A stretch of 14,641 bases of DNA from 2-12-FULL-42-15 sp964196565 (GTDB taxonomy: Bacteria > Pseudomonadota > Gammaproteobacteria > Coxiellales > Coxiellaceae). The stretch spans positions 1 through 14,641 of the forward strand of contig CAXMUH010000045.1 of NCBI GenBank assembly GCA_964196565.1. Direction: 5' to 3'. Shown piece by piece: positions 1 through 5,896 of this stretch (positions are counted from its first letter, which is position 1; the number at the start of each line of letters is the position of its first letter). Made by a program: the position numbers and the translations under genes. The notes under the pieces are model-generated. The model was not told where the DNA came from, did no database searches, and saw only the letters and a program-made list of their open reading frames with translations.

Positions 1-1
1 G

Positions 2-166
2 CTACCAATGTCAAAGCCCATACTAAAAAGGCCTAATTCCCATCACATATTACTTGATCACCTGTTGCCACTGTCATCTGAACTAGCGTACATAAAGGAA
101 CTTATTTTAAGTGATCGACAAAATGCCAAGGTTTTGTTAAATCGTATAGAAAAATGGCGATTGTAA
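2..166 (+). CDS. C-terminal fragment of an unidentified protein (5' end outside window)
   Basis: An open frame enters from the left edge and runs 54 codons to a TAA at 164-166. Its last residues read ...ELAYIKELILSDRQNAKVLL (then NRIEKWRL), a charged, probably helical tail. I do not recognise the family. It precedes a recombinase relic and a PIN gene, so it could belong to the same accessory region, but a chance open frame of this length cannot be excluded. The frame carries no signal sequence or membrane segment in the visible part. Confidence 0.35.
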   Translation, partial: LPMSKPILKRPNSHHILLDHLLPLSSELAYIKELILSDRQNAKVLLNRIEKWRL

Positions 167-191
167 TGGCTTAAAATAAAAAGGAAGTTGA

Positions 192-370
192 ATGCCCAAT
201 GCTGATCAAATATCCAGCCACTCATTACGACGCGGATTTGCTACAGAAGCCGCACGCCTCGGAGCCCCCATGCCTGCTGGCGATATCCCAGAACTGTACT
301 AGAATATATAGAGGCAGGGCGACAGTTTTCGGATAGTGCGGTTAATGTTTTGTTTGAGTTTGTCGAATAG
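192..370 (+). pseudogene. Tyrosine recombinase (phage-type integrase) C-terminal relic, frameshifted
   Basis: Reading from ATG 192 gives HSLRRGFATEAARLGAPM, the conserved His-x-x-Arg box (H-S-L-R-R-G-F-A-T) of phage-type site-specific integrases, and then stops at 300-302. In a second frame, codons about 290-370 read TVLEYIEAGRQFSDSAVNVL and end at TAG 368-370. This resembles the end of the same domain; the Tyr in LEYIEAGR is the probable catalytic nucleophile. The two halves join only if a frameshift, plus loss of the short second-His segment between the boxes, lies around 270-290. An in-frame stop at 189-191 and the missing N-terminal and core-binding parts show that nothing functional is left. 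It marks an old integrated element. I infer the family from the motifs only. Confidence 0.72.
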
Positions 371-409
371 CATTTTTTGGCTTGAATTATTAATCCGGGG
401 TAGATATTT

Positions 410-1393
410 ATGAATTTATTTATTGATACTAGCTTATACCTTTCATTTTATGATAATACCAATGATAATTTAGAAGAGTTGAAAAAGCTACTTGAGGTAA
501 ATTGTGATATTTGGCTTCCTGAGCAAGTTTGCGATGAGTTCTATAGGAATAGAGAAAACAATATCAACAAAGCATTAGAAGACCTAAAGAGCGATAATAA
601 ACAACCGAATAAGAGGCTATCAGGGGCAAGATTCATTGTGGATTATCCTGATTTCATGGAGCTCCAAGAAATTTTGCAAGAATACAGAAAAAAACATACT
701 AAAAAACAAGACTCACTAATTTCCAAGATTATGCAAGATGTTGAAAGAAAAAATTTAGATGTTGATAAGATCATAGAAGAAATCTTTTCAAAATCACATA
801 AAATTGAAATATCAGACAAAATATTTAGTGCTGCAAAATTCCGATCTGAAAAAGGCAATCCCCCAGGAAATTCTGAAAAGAAAAAGAAAAATTATGAATC
901 AATTGGTGATGCAATAAATTGGGAGTCACTTTTGGAGAAAATACCATTGGGTAAAGATTTACATATCATTTCAAAAGATTCAGACTACTTTTCAAGTGTT
1001 AACAAAGAACTTCCTGATAGCTATTTAAAGGAGGAATGGGAAGAGAATAAGAAGACTAAAATCTTTGTGTATAAACATCTTTTCGATTTTTTTGATAAAC
1101 ATTATCCAAGCGTAAAGTTTGCTGCTGACCTGAGAAAACAAATAGCTATTGATAAGCTTATTTCAAGTATTAACTTTAAGGAAACACATAAACAGGTTGA
1201 AAAACTATCTGGAATAAATTCTTTTACTCTGCGGGAGATAAATGGATTAGTAGATGCTGCATTAAATAATTCACAGATTTATGCAATCTTATCTGACCCT
1301 GATGTGAAAGATTTTTACACCAAATTGATCAAAGAGAATAAAGATAGTATTGAGGAAAGACAGAGGGATGAAATTTTAAAAGCCATGGAATAG
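410..1393 (+). CDS. PIN-domain protein (DUF4935-like putative ribonuclease)
   Basis: A 327-residue soluble protein. The N-terminus MNLFIDTS carries the first acidic residue of a PIN fold (D6). E43 in CDEFYRNR, D167 in the IGDAINW segment, and D190/D192 in IISKDSDYF complete the usual acidic quartet of a metal-dependent PIN nuclease. The segment near 145-175, with PPG, a Lys-rich stretch and GDAINW, is typical of DUF4935-type PIN proteins. A long charged helical insert (residues 85-140) and a roughly 110-residue C-terminal helical extension make it much larger than a VapC toxin (about 130 aa). No small antitoxin gene abuts it. The Shine-Dalgarno is weak (GGGG near 396-399). The gene is clearly AT-rich and follows a recombinase relic, which suggests horizontal acquisition. 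RNA cleavage, and a role in defence or stress, are inferred from family membership and location; the target is unknown. Confidence 0.72.
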   Translation: MNLFIDTSLYLSFYDNTNDNLEELKKLLEVNCDIWLPEQVCDEFYRNRENNINKALEDLKSDNKQPNKRLSGARFIVDYPDFMELQEILQEYRKKHTKKQDSLISKIMQDVERKNLDVDKIIEEIFSKSHKIEISDKIFSAAKFRSEKGNPPGNSEKKKKNYESIGDAINWESLLEKIPLGKDLHIISKDSDYFSSVNKELPDSYLKEEWEENKKTKIFVYKHLFDFFDKHYPSVKFAADLRKQIAIDKLISSINFKETHKQVEKLSGINSFTLREINGLVDAALNNSQIYAILSDPDVKDFYTKLIKENKDSIEERQRDEILKAME

Positions 1394-1463
1394 AGAGATT
1401 CTCTTGAAAGAATAGTCCCAAGCTGCTTAAAAACCACATTTGTTCCGATAAAAACGATTCTAA
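1394..1463. other. Convergent spacer between the PIN and fic genes
   Basis: This 70-bp gap separates the 3' ends of two converging genes. It starts with a short palindrome (AGAGATTCTCT, about 1393-1403) that could form a weak hairpin but has no T-tract. It also holds the left copy of the 17-bp direct repeat listed separately. No convincing terminator is visible. Confidence 0.4.
1443..1459. repeat. 17-bp direct repeat, left copy (flanks fic)
   Basis: TTCCGATAAAAACGATT here and TTCCGATAAGAACGATT at 3126-3142 differ at one base and lie in the same orientation on either side of the fic gene. The left copy is 4 bp beyond the fic stop codon; the right copy is about 80 bp upstream of the operator repeats. 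The arrangement resembles a target or attachment-site duplication bounding a gene cassette. No recombinase lies inside the bounded segment. Confidence 0.5.
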
Positions 1464-2975
1464 TTACACTAAACTCGAAATGAAATTGCTAAACGGTACA
1501 ATGTCACCTTTAACGCTCGCTTGTTCTAATGCCGACATGTATGTCTTACGTTTTTCAACAGGAATGATTGTCCAGGGATATCCTCCACTTGCTAACATCA
1601 CGTTCATTAAAAATCTTCCCATCCGACCATTCCCATCAGTATAGGGATGAATGTATACAAATATAAAGTGACCCAACACTGCACGAACAGAGGCTTCAGG
1701 TTCTTTAGAAAGTAATTCAAAAAAAGTTGGCATTAACTCCCTAACTGCTTCAGCACTTGGGGGAATGTACATTGATTTGCGTATATAGACAGCAGCATTT
1801 CGATAACCTGCAAGGTCCGAAGGTCGAACCAACCCTGCTGTTACACAAGGTGCAAAGAGCTCTCGATACCAATGTCGATGATCCGCTTCAACAATTTTTC
1901 CAGAAGCCCCGTCATTTAAAACCTTTTCAACACTTGCATAAACAGCTTGATATGCTTGCCAATAACCTCGTGCTGCCAATGCATTAGTATGTTCACGATC
2001 GGCTTCAGCATTATCAGGATTCCATTGCCCGCTACGGACACGTTCTATCAATTCCCTGTTAACGTGATAGCCTTCGATAGATAAAGAGTGATAGGCATCT
2101 GAAATATAATTAGCCTCAATATTTTTTAAATATTTTGTTTTACTTTTGGAAAGGCCGGGCGCCTTAGGAAAAGACTTAATAATCGGCACACGCATGGATT
2201 CCCACATCAACCGAAGCCGATTTACATAAGGAGAATGCTCTCTCGGATCAATAATGACGAGAGGTGCTTCGTTGAAAGGATCATTTTCTCTAACATCATA
2301 CCCAGCTTTGCGCATGGTATTTATAATATCGTCAGCAATTTGATTTCGCCCAATATTGCGAAAGGCGCCAGCAAGCGAGCCCGAAATGGTGCTATGTCCT
2401 CCTTCTAGTAGTAAATGCAGCACTTCTGATGAGTCACGTATCATAGCAAGTGCAACACGCATATCTGCTGGATGTTGACGAAATATTTTAGGTGAACAAT
2501 AAATTAATGCCATGGGTAACAAAAAAACATGAACGCCTTCTTTTATCTGTATGTCTTTTGCTGCGGGCATTTGTGCTCTCATCACGAATAGTGAAGTGTC
2601 AAAAGGTAATTTGGTAACATGATTTCTTGCTTTTGGCGCTCGCACCAAAAGCTGCCTTGGAACGGACCAATTCTCAGCGTGAAGTAGTAAAGATTGTTCT
2701 GGAGATAGGCACCAGTCATCGCCTTTCAAATGGTTAAGGTATGAAGCACAGAATGGCCAAAACGCAGCATACCAAGCTGTACTCTCACCAGCGGCTTCAT
2801 CTGGACGGGTAGGAATATACCAACCCTTAATGATCTCTTTTAAAAATCCGTTCTGGCATAGGCGTTCACGATGAGTTCTGCTAATCTCATTTGATTGGAT
2901 AGCAGCGCCACCCCCCAACTGGATCTTATGGAGGACTTCCAGTGATTGAGATAACTTTTCAGATGGTTTTGCCAT
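1464..2975 (-). CDS. AbiEi-like regulator fused to Fic AMP-transferase domain
   Basis: 503 residues from the chosen start. The N-terminal half begins MAKPSEKLSQSLEVL and contains a winged-helix-like segment (about residues 8-60, ISRTHRERL...GFLKEIIKGWYIP) followed by a domain resembling the AbiEi/COG5340 antitoxin-regulator family. The C-terminal half is a Fic domain with a complete active motif, HPYTDGNGRMGR at 443-454: H443 is the catalytic base, D447 binds metal, and N449, R451 and R454 bind nucleotide. An inhibitory motif S297-x3-E301-G302 precedes the domain (class II arrangement), so auto-inhibition is expected. Fic enzymes usually AMPylate target hydroxyls; the target here is unknown. 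The frame is open back to an ATG at 3044, but that extension translates the 24-bp repeats and neither ATG has a normal Shine-Dalgarno. I chose 2975 because homologues as I remember them begin at this point. An AbiEi-type N-terminus may bind the upstream repeats and repress its own gene. Intact reading frame; neighbours suggest acquired DNA. Confidence 0.85.
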   Translation of the reverse strand: MAKPSEKLSQSLEVLHKIQLGGGAAIQSNEISRTHRERLCQNGFLKEIIKGWYIPTRPDEAAGESTAWYAAFWPFCASYLNHLKGDDWCLSPEQSLLLHAENWSVPRQLLVRAPKARNHVTKLPFDTSLFVMRAQMPAAKDIQIKEGVHVFLLPMALIYCSPKIFRQHPADMRVALAMIRDSSEVLHLLLEGGHSTISGSLAGAFRNIGRNQIADDIINTMRKAGYDVRENDPFNEAPLVIIDPREHSPYVNRLRLMWESMRVPIIKSFPKAPGLSKSKTKYLKNIEANYISDAYHSLSIEGYHVNRELIERVRSGQWNPDNAEADREHTNALAARGYWQAYQAVYASVEKVLNDGASGKIVEADHRHWYRELFAPCVTAGLVRPSDLAGYRNAAVYIRKSMYIPPSAEAVRELMPTFFELLSKEPEASVRAVLGHFIFVYIHPYTDGNGRMGRFLMNVMLASGGYPWTIIPVEKRKTYMSALEQASVKGDIVPFSNFISSLV

Positions 2976-2980
2976 GGGGT

Positions 2981-3041
2981 ATAATTCGCCTTTTGTGCTG
3001 TTGTAATATTCGCTCTTTATGTTGTACCATAATTCGCCTTT
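2981..3041 (-). promoter_or_regulatory. Three 24-bp-spaced direct repeats upstream of fic (putative operator)
   Basis: On the minus strand the core GCGAAT followed by TAT- or ATT-rich sequence occurs three times, with the plus-strand core ATTCGC starting at 2984, 3008 and 3032, exactly 24 bp apart. The outer two units share AAAGGCGAATTAT; the middle unit reads AAAGAGCGAATATT. The last unit ends 5 bp before the preferred fic start. The even spacing on one DNA face and the AbiEi-like DNA-binding N-terminus of the product suggest an autoregulatory operator; AbiEi proteins are known to repress their own promoters through upstream repeats. Because 24 bp is eight codons, the array would also encode an 8-residue repeat (KGELWYNI, KSEYYNST, KGELYP) if translation began at 3044. 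Confidence 0.6.
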
Positions 3042-3125
3042 CATGTCGAGAAAATAAATTCATTTTCAGAGGCTGATTAAATATTGTTATATTTCAGCGA
3101 GTTAGAATAATATTATCTTTATTAC

Positions 3126-3142
3126 TTCCGATAAGAACGATT
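3126..3142. repeat. 17-bp direct repeat, right copy (flanks fic)
   Basis: TTCCGATAAGAACGATT matches 1443-1459 at 16 of 17 bases in direct orientation. It abuts the left terminus of MITE-1, sharing base 3142 with it. The MITE may have inserted at the edge of the repeat, or the repeat may mark the border of the fic-bearing segment. Confidence 0.5.
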
Positions 3143-3312
3143 ATACCTAGCGCAGGTGAGATCTAGGTGTGGTTTTGGCATCATCTATCTAAAGTAGCCT
3201 GGACGGCATAGCCGGCCAGGAAGCATCCAGCGAAGCTGGATTCATGCTTTAATCCCGGCCAAAAATAAATTTTTGTCCGGGCTACGCCTAAAATTCACCT
3301 GCGCTAGGTATA
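3142..3312. mobile_element. MITE-like element 1 (171 bp, perfect 18-bp terminal inverted repeats)
   Basis: The left end TATACCTAGCGCAGGTGA (3142-3159) is repeated as its exact reverse complement at 3295-3312, and similarity continues a further 10 bp inward with mismatches. Inside are three hairpins in a row: 3198-3220 (CCTGG/CCAGG plus CGGC/GCCG stem), 3225-3241 (ATCCAGC-GAA-GCTGGAT, perfect), and 3254-3281 (CCCGG plus CAAAAAT arms, one mismatch). There is no open reading frame of note. Both ends finish in TATA, which hints at a TA-type target, as in IS630/mariner relatives. The right end matches MITE-like element 2 at 21 of 24 positions (3289-3312 vs 5804-5827). It would need a transposase in trans; none is in the window. 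Confidence 0.72.
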
Positions 3313-3440
3313 CAAAAGAAGAGTTCTCTTTAAATCGTTAAACTTAATTGATGTGTGACGGGTAATAGTGGTAAGAGATTGATAACTTATTAGCTTTGCG
3401 CAGAAAACAAAAAACAACGCAGAAAGCAGCGGCGCGCCGA
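3313..3440. other. Spacer downstream of the M50 protease gene
   Basis: 128 bp with no coding signal. It holds an imperfect hairpin at 3393-3427 (GCTTT/AAAGC arms with wobble and mismatch inside, A/T-rich loop) and the palindrome CGGCGCGCCG beside the protease stop codon. On the minus strand neither is followed by a T-tract, so a rho-independent terminator for the lpoA operon is only a weak possibility. Confidence 0.3.
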
Positions 3441-4103
3441 TTAAGCTAATCCAAATGCTCGCGCGATTGCCGCCATTAAATGCCTAACCGGTGGACCTAA
3501 AATATAACGACCGAACATAAAAAGCAGTCCCAATAAAATCCAAATTCCATAAGGTTCGATAAGATCATATTTTCTGGCTAAACGCGGTGGTAATATTGCA
3601 GAAACAACTCGAGATCCATCCAATGGTGGAATTGGGATAAGGTTAAGTGCTAACAGCAAGCAATTAATTAGAATGCCGTAACTGCCTGCATACTGAAAAT
3701 ACTGAGCGACGCTTTGCATTATCGATGAAGTGGGGTGTGACATTATCGCTATTTTTGCAATGCCCGCCCACATGAAGGCCATGATAAGATTAGCAAAAGG
3801 GCCGGCAAGTGCCACAATTGCCATGTCGCGCCTGGGATTACGCAGCTGACTCCAATTGACTGGAACCGGTTTTGCCCAACCAAACATGAAGCCTGTAAAG
3901 ATCAACATGCCAATCGGTAAAATAATCGTGCCAAATAGATCAATGTGTTTAATCGGATTTAAAGTTACGCGTCCCAACATATAAGCGGTTTGGTCGCCAA
4001 ATCTTTTAGCCACATAACCGTGCGCCGCTTCGTGTAAAGTGATCGCAAAGATCAACGGTAATATAACTATAGAGATCGTTGTTAGTATATTAGCAATATT
4101 CAT
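3441..4103 (-). CDS. Site-2 protease family (M50) membrane metalloprotease
   Basis: A 220-residue polytopic membrane protein with the zinc-binding HExxH motif in its first membrane region (H24-E25-A-A-H28) and the second motif N154-L-I-P-I-P-P-L-D162-G163, whose Asp is the third zinc ligand in this family. About five to six hydrophobic segments are visible (roughly 5-28, 55-75, 95-120, 140-158, 185-205). It matches the short M50 group that lacks PDZ domains and is widespread in bacteria; the substrate is not known. It lies 12 bp after dolP on the same strand and has no clear Shine-Dalgarno, so it is probably read as the last gene of the lpoA operon, perhaps with some translational coupling. 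This gene is not part of the E. coli version of the cluster. Confidence 0.85.
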   Translation of the reverse strand: MNIANILTTISIVILPLIFAITLHEAAHGYVAKRFGDQTAYMLGRVTLNPIKHIDLFGTIILPIGMLIFTGFMFGWAKPVPVNWSQLRNPRRDMAIVALAGPFANLIMAFMWAGIAKIAIMSHPTSSIMQSVAQYFQYAGSYGILINCLLLALNLIPIPPLDGSRVVSAILPPRLARKYDLIEPYGIWILLGLLFMFGRYILGPPVRHLMAAIARAFGLA

Positions 4104-4115
4104 TTGTTATGCAAC

Positions 4116-4682
4116 TTATGTATATTCAAAAACTTTTACGACTTTAGCAACGCCAGAAACATGGCGAGCCGCCTTTGTTGCCAGGTCCGCTTGCTGGCGT
4201 GATATTTGACCTAGTAAATAAACAACGCTGTTTTCGGTGACGACTTTAACGTCATTGGATTTTAACCCGCCGGTTGTGAGAAATGCGGTTCTTACTTTAC
4301 TGGTGATGTAGGCATCTTTGCCTCGCCTTAATTTGGAGGTCGGTTTTGCAATGGTAATTGCATTATAAACACGCTTAATGTTTTTCACATGGGTCATCGC
4401 TAAGTAAGCTTGATCGCGCACATTAGCGGTTTCTGCTTGACCCGCGATCAAGCCGATTTTATCAAAGACAGCAAGTGAAATATGTGCATGTTCTTGGATG
4501 GCTTTGTTATGATTGATGGCATATTGTGCTTTGCTTGCCGCACGTTGGTCAGCTTGCATGGTTTTAAAGCTGCGTTTATCGTAGATGATGGCACCACCGG
4601 CCGATGCACCTAAAACAAGAGCTGCTGGTATGCAGCCATACAAGGGAAGAATAAGCATTAAGGTGAAAAGTAATTTTTTCAT
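4116..4682 (-). CDS. dolP: DolP-type outer-membrane lipoprotein with two BON domains
   Basis: 188 residues. The N-terminus MKKLLFTLMLILPLYGC is a lipoprotein signal with a lipobox ending at C17. A short Gly/Ala-rich hydrophobic stretch follows (18-34). Two BON domains come next, about 45-112 and 118-187; the second has the typical ending seen in VAKVVKVFEYT. This matches DolP (YraP), which in E. coli localises to the outer membrane and division site, binds anionic phospholipid and supports envelope integrity. The start is supported by GAGGA inside the last codons of diaA, with the two genes only 5 bp apart, which implies coupled translation. The order diaA-dolP is the same as in E. coli. Confidence 0.88.
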   Translation of the reverse strand: MKKLLFTLMLILPLYGCIPAALVLGASAGGAIIYDKRSFKTMQADQRAASKAQYAINHNKAIQEHAHISLAVFDKIGLIAGQAETANVRDQAYLAMTHVKNIKRVYNAITIAKPTSKLRRGKDAYITSKVRTAFLTTGGLKSNDVKVVTENSVVYLLGQISRQQADLATKAARHVSGVAKVVKVFEYT

Positions 4683-4687
4683 GGGAG

Positions 4688-5284
4688 TTAGTCCTCAGTC
4701 ATAAATAAGGATTGATCGATCACATCGCACAGACAATGAGTGATCAATAGGTGAGTTTCTTGAATTCGAGCGCGAGATTCGGCTGGGACGCGAATTTCGA
4801 TATCTGTGTTTGGATTTAACAGCGCACTGACTTCGCCACCATCGCAGCCAGTGAGCGCAATGACTTTCATGCCGCGCTGATGCCCCGTTTCAATGGCATC
4901 TAAGATATTTTTTGAGTTGCCATAAGGGGTGTACACTAATAATGTATCTTCAGGTTGACCTAAGGCTTCAATTTGTTTTGAAAAAATATCGGCATAATGA
5001 CAATCATCGGCGATAGACGTCAAAATGGTGCTGCCCATAGATAAGGCAATTGCGGGTAAGCTGGGTCTCTCTGTGTCGAATCGATTCAACATAATTTCGG
5101 TGAAATGTTGAGCATTAGCGGCTGAGCCTCCATTACCACAGGTGAGAATCTTATTGTTGGTTAATAAGCATTGCACCAATAGCTCACCGGCTCCACTGAT
5201 AACGTCAATCAGGGTGTCTGCGGCCATAATCTTGGTGTGAATGCTGTCATTAAAATGTTGTTTAATTTTTTCGGCTGTTTCCAT
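4688..5284 (-). CDS. diaA: DiaA, DnaA initiator-associating protein (SIS domain)
   Basis: 198 residues, a single SIS domain related to phosphoheptose isomerase GmhA. The phosphosugar-binding region is visible as CGNGGSAANAQH (49-60), with a second loop TPYGNSKN (119-126). In E. coli DiaA forms a tetramer and binds several DnaA molecules to promote initiation at oriC. The C-terminal SLF at 192-194 aligns with the Leu-Phe pair of E. coli DiaA (as I recall, L190/F191) required for DnaA binding, which favours DiaA over GmhA. Position between yraN and dolP supports the same call. The spacing is 33 bp after yraN; the Shine-Dalgarno is weak. Catalytic use as a sugar isomerase cannot be ruled out from sequence alone. 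Confidence 0.87.
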   Translation of the reverse strand: METAEKIKQHFNDSIHTKIMAADTLIDVISGAGELLVQCLLTNNKILTCGNGGSAANAQHFTEIMLNRFDTERPSLPAIALSMGSTILTSIADDCHYADIFSKQIEALGQPEDTLLVYTPYGNSKNILDAIETGHQRGMKVIALTGCDGGEVSALLNPNTDIEIRVPAESRARIQETHLLITHCLCDVIDQSLFMTED

Positions 5285-5317
5285 AGTTCTGCTAATCTTT
5301 GACCTTTGGGTTTGTTG

Positions 5318-5674
5318 TCAATATTGTACCTCAAAGGCATTTTTAATCCAGTTTATTTTAAAATCAAACTCTATACCAATGACGTCAAACCGAGTTGTTC
5401 GTTGTTGCATCTGTTTGTGTTTTGCCAGATAGTGCCAAGCTGTTTTGGTGATACGTCGAATTTTGGCAGAGGTGATGCTTTCGATGGCGCTACCATAACG
5501 TTGATTCGAGCGAAAACGAACTTCAACGAAAACTAATGTGGATTGGTCGCTCATGATTAAATCGATCTCACCAAAATAGCAAGGATAGTTTTTAGTAATA
5601 AGCTTAAGCCCTTGGCGTTTTAAAAACTGTAGCGCCATTTGTTCGGCTCGTTGGCCATTTAATAAGTGTGTCAT
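5318..5674 (-). CDS. yraN: YraN family (UPF0102) endonuclease-like protein
   Basis: 118 residues, the normal size for the family. The PD-(D/E)xK-like core is visible: GEIDLIM at 35-41 (E36, D38) and FVEVRFR at 49-55 (E51, V52, R53; the last position is usually Lys or Arg in this family). A helical region and the closing segment RFDVIGIEFD (95-104) follow. The biochemical role is unsettled; the fold is that of restriction-type nucleases and Holliday-junction resolvases. The start MTHLLNGQ fits homologues. The start codon lies just 5 bp from the edge of MITE-like element 2, so any ribosome-binding site and part of the mRNA leader are contributed by that element. It is co-directional with lpoA. 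Confidence 0.88.
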   Translation of the reverse strand: MTHLLNGQRAEQMALQFLKRQGLKLITKNYPCYFGEIDLIMSDQSTLVFVEVRFRSNQRYGSAIESITSAKIRRITKTAWHYLAKHKQMQQRTTRFDVIGIEFDFKINWIKNAFEVQY

Positions 5675-5679
5675 GTGCT

Positions 5680-5827
5680 TATACCCAAAGCGTTTTAGAA
5701 TTAGGAGGTTTTTTTTGGCACTGTCATCCCAGCGAAAGCTGGGATCTCTTGAAATTAAACCCCGAATTGGTGAGATTCCTGCATACGCCGGAATGACGAA
5801 GTCTAAAATTCAACTGCGTTGGGTATA
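5680..5827. mobile_element. MITE-like element 2 (148 bp) between lpoA and yraN
   Basis: Its right end (5804-5827) matches MITE-like element 1 at 21 of 24 positions, both ending GGTATA. The left end begins TATACCCAA (5680-5688) and then diverges, so the left terminal repeat has decayed. Inside are two hairpins, 5726-5745 (ATCCCAGC-GAAA-GCTGGGAT, perfect) and 5775-5794 (ATTCC-GC/GC-GGAAT, one mismatch). Together they form a larger inverted pair running from GTCATCCC... to ...GGAATGAC. The outward GTCATYCC...GGRATGAC pattern resembles REP/dRS3-type repeats known from several proteobacteria. No coding capacity. It interrupts the lpoA-yraN operon without breaking a gene. Confidence 0.62.
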
Positions 5828-5896
5828 TATTAAAGCTTATGGAATTTGCTGCAATACCGTAGTTGTTTAATCTGCACTGAGGCCCGGGTTTGCGTT

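Noticed and set aside
1436..1450. CCGATAA as a sigma-28 -10 box within the direct repeat
   Set aside because: No TAAA element at the needed 15-bp spacing, and the motif points into the 3' end of fic.
2981..3041. Short regularly spaced repeats as a CRISPR array
   Set aside because: Only three degenerate units with roughly 11-bp gaps and no cas genes; the geometry fits operator repeats.
3198..3281. Hairpin cluster as an intrinsic terminator of the lpoA operon
   Set aside because: No T-tract follows any stem on the minus strand, and the enclosing perfect inverted ends explain the structure better as a MITE.
4688..5284. GmhA (phosphoheptose isomerase) as the identity of the SIS-domain gene
   Set aside because: The gene order yraN-SIS-dolP and the C-terminal SLF matching the DnaA-contact residues point to DiaA.
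5673..5870. 65-codon plus-strand open frame overlapping MITE-like element 2
   Set aside because: It is made of the repeat element itself (GTCAT hairpins translate as typical repeat-derived peptides) and has no support as a gene.
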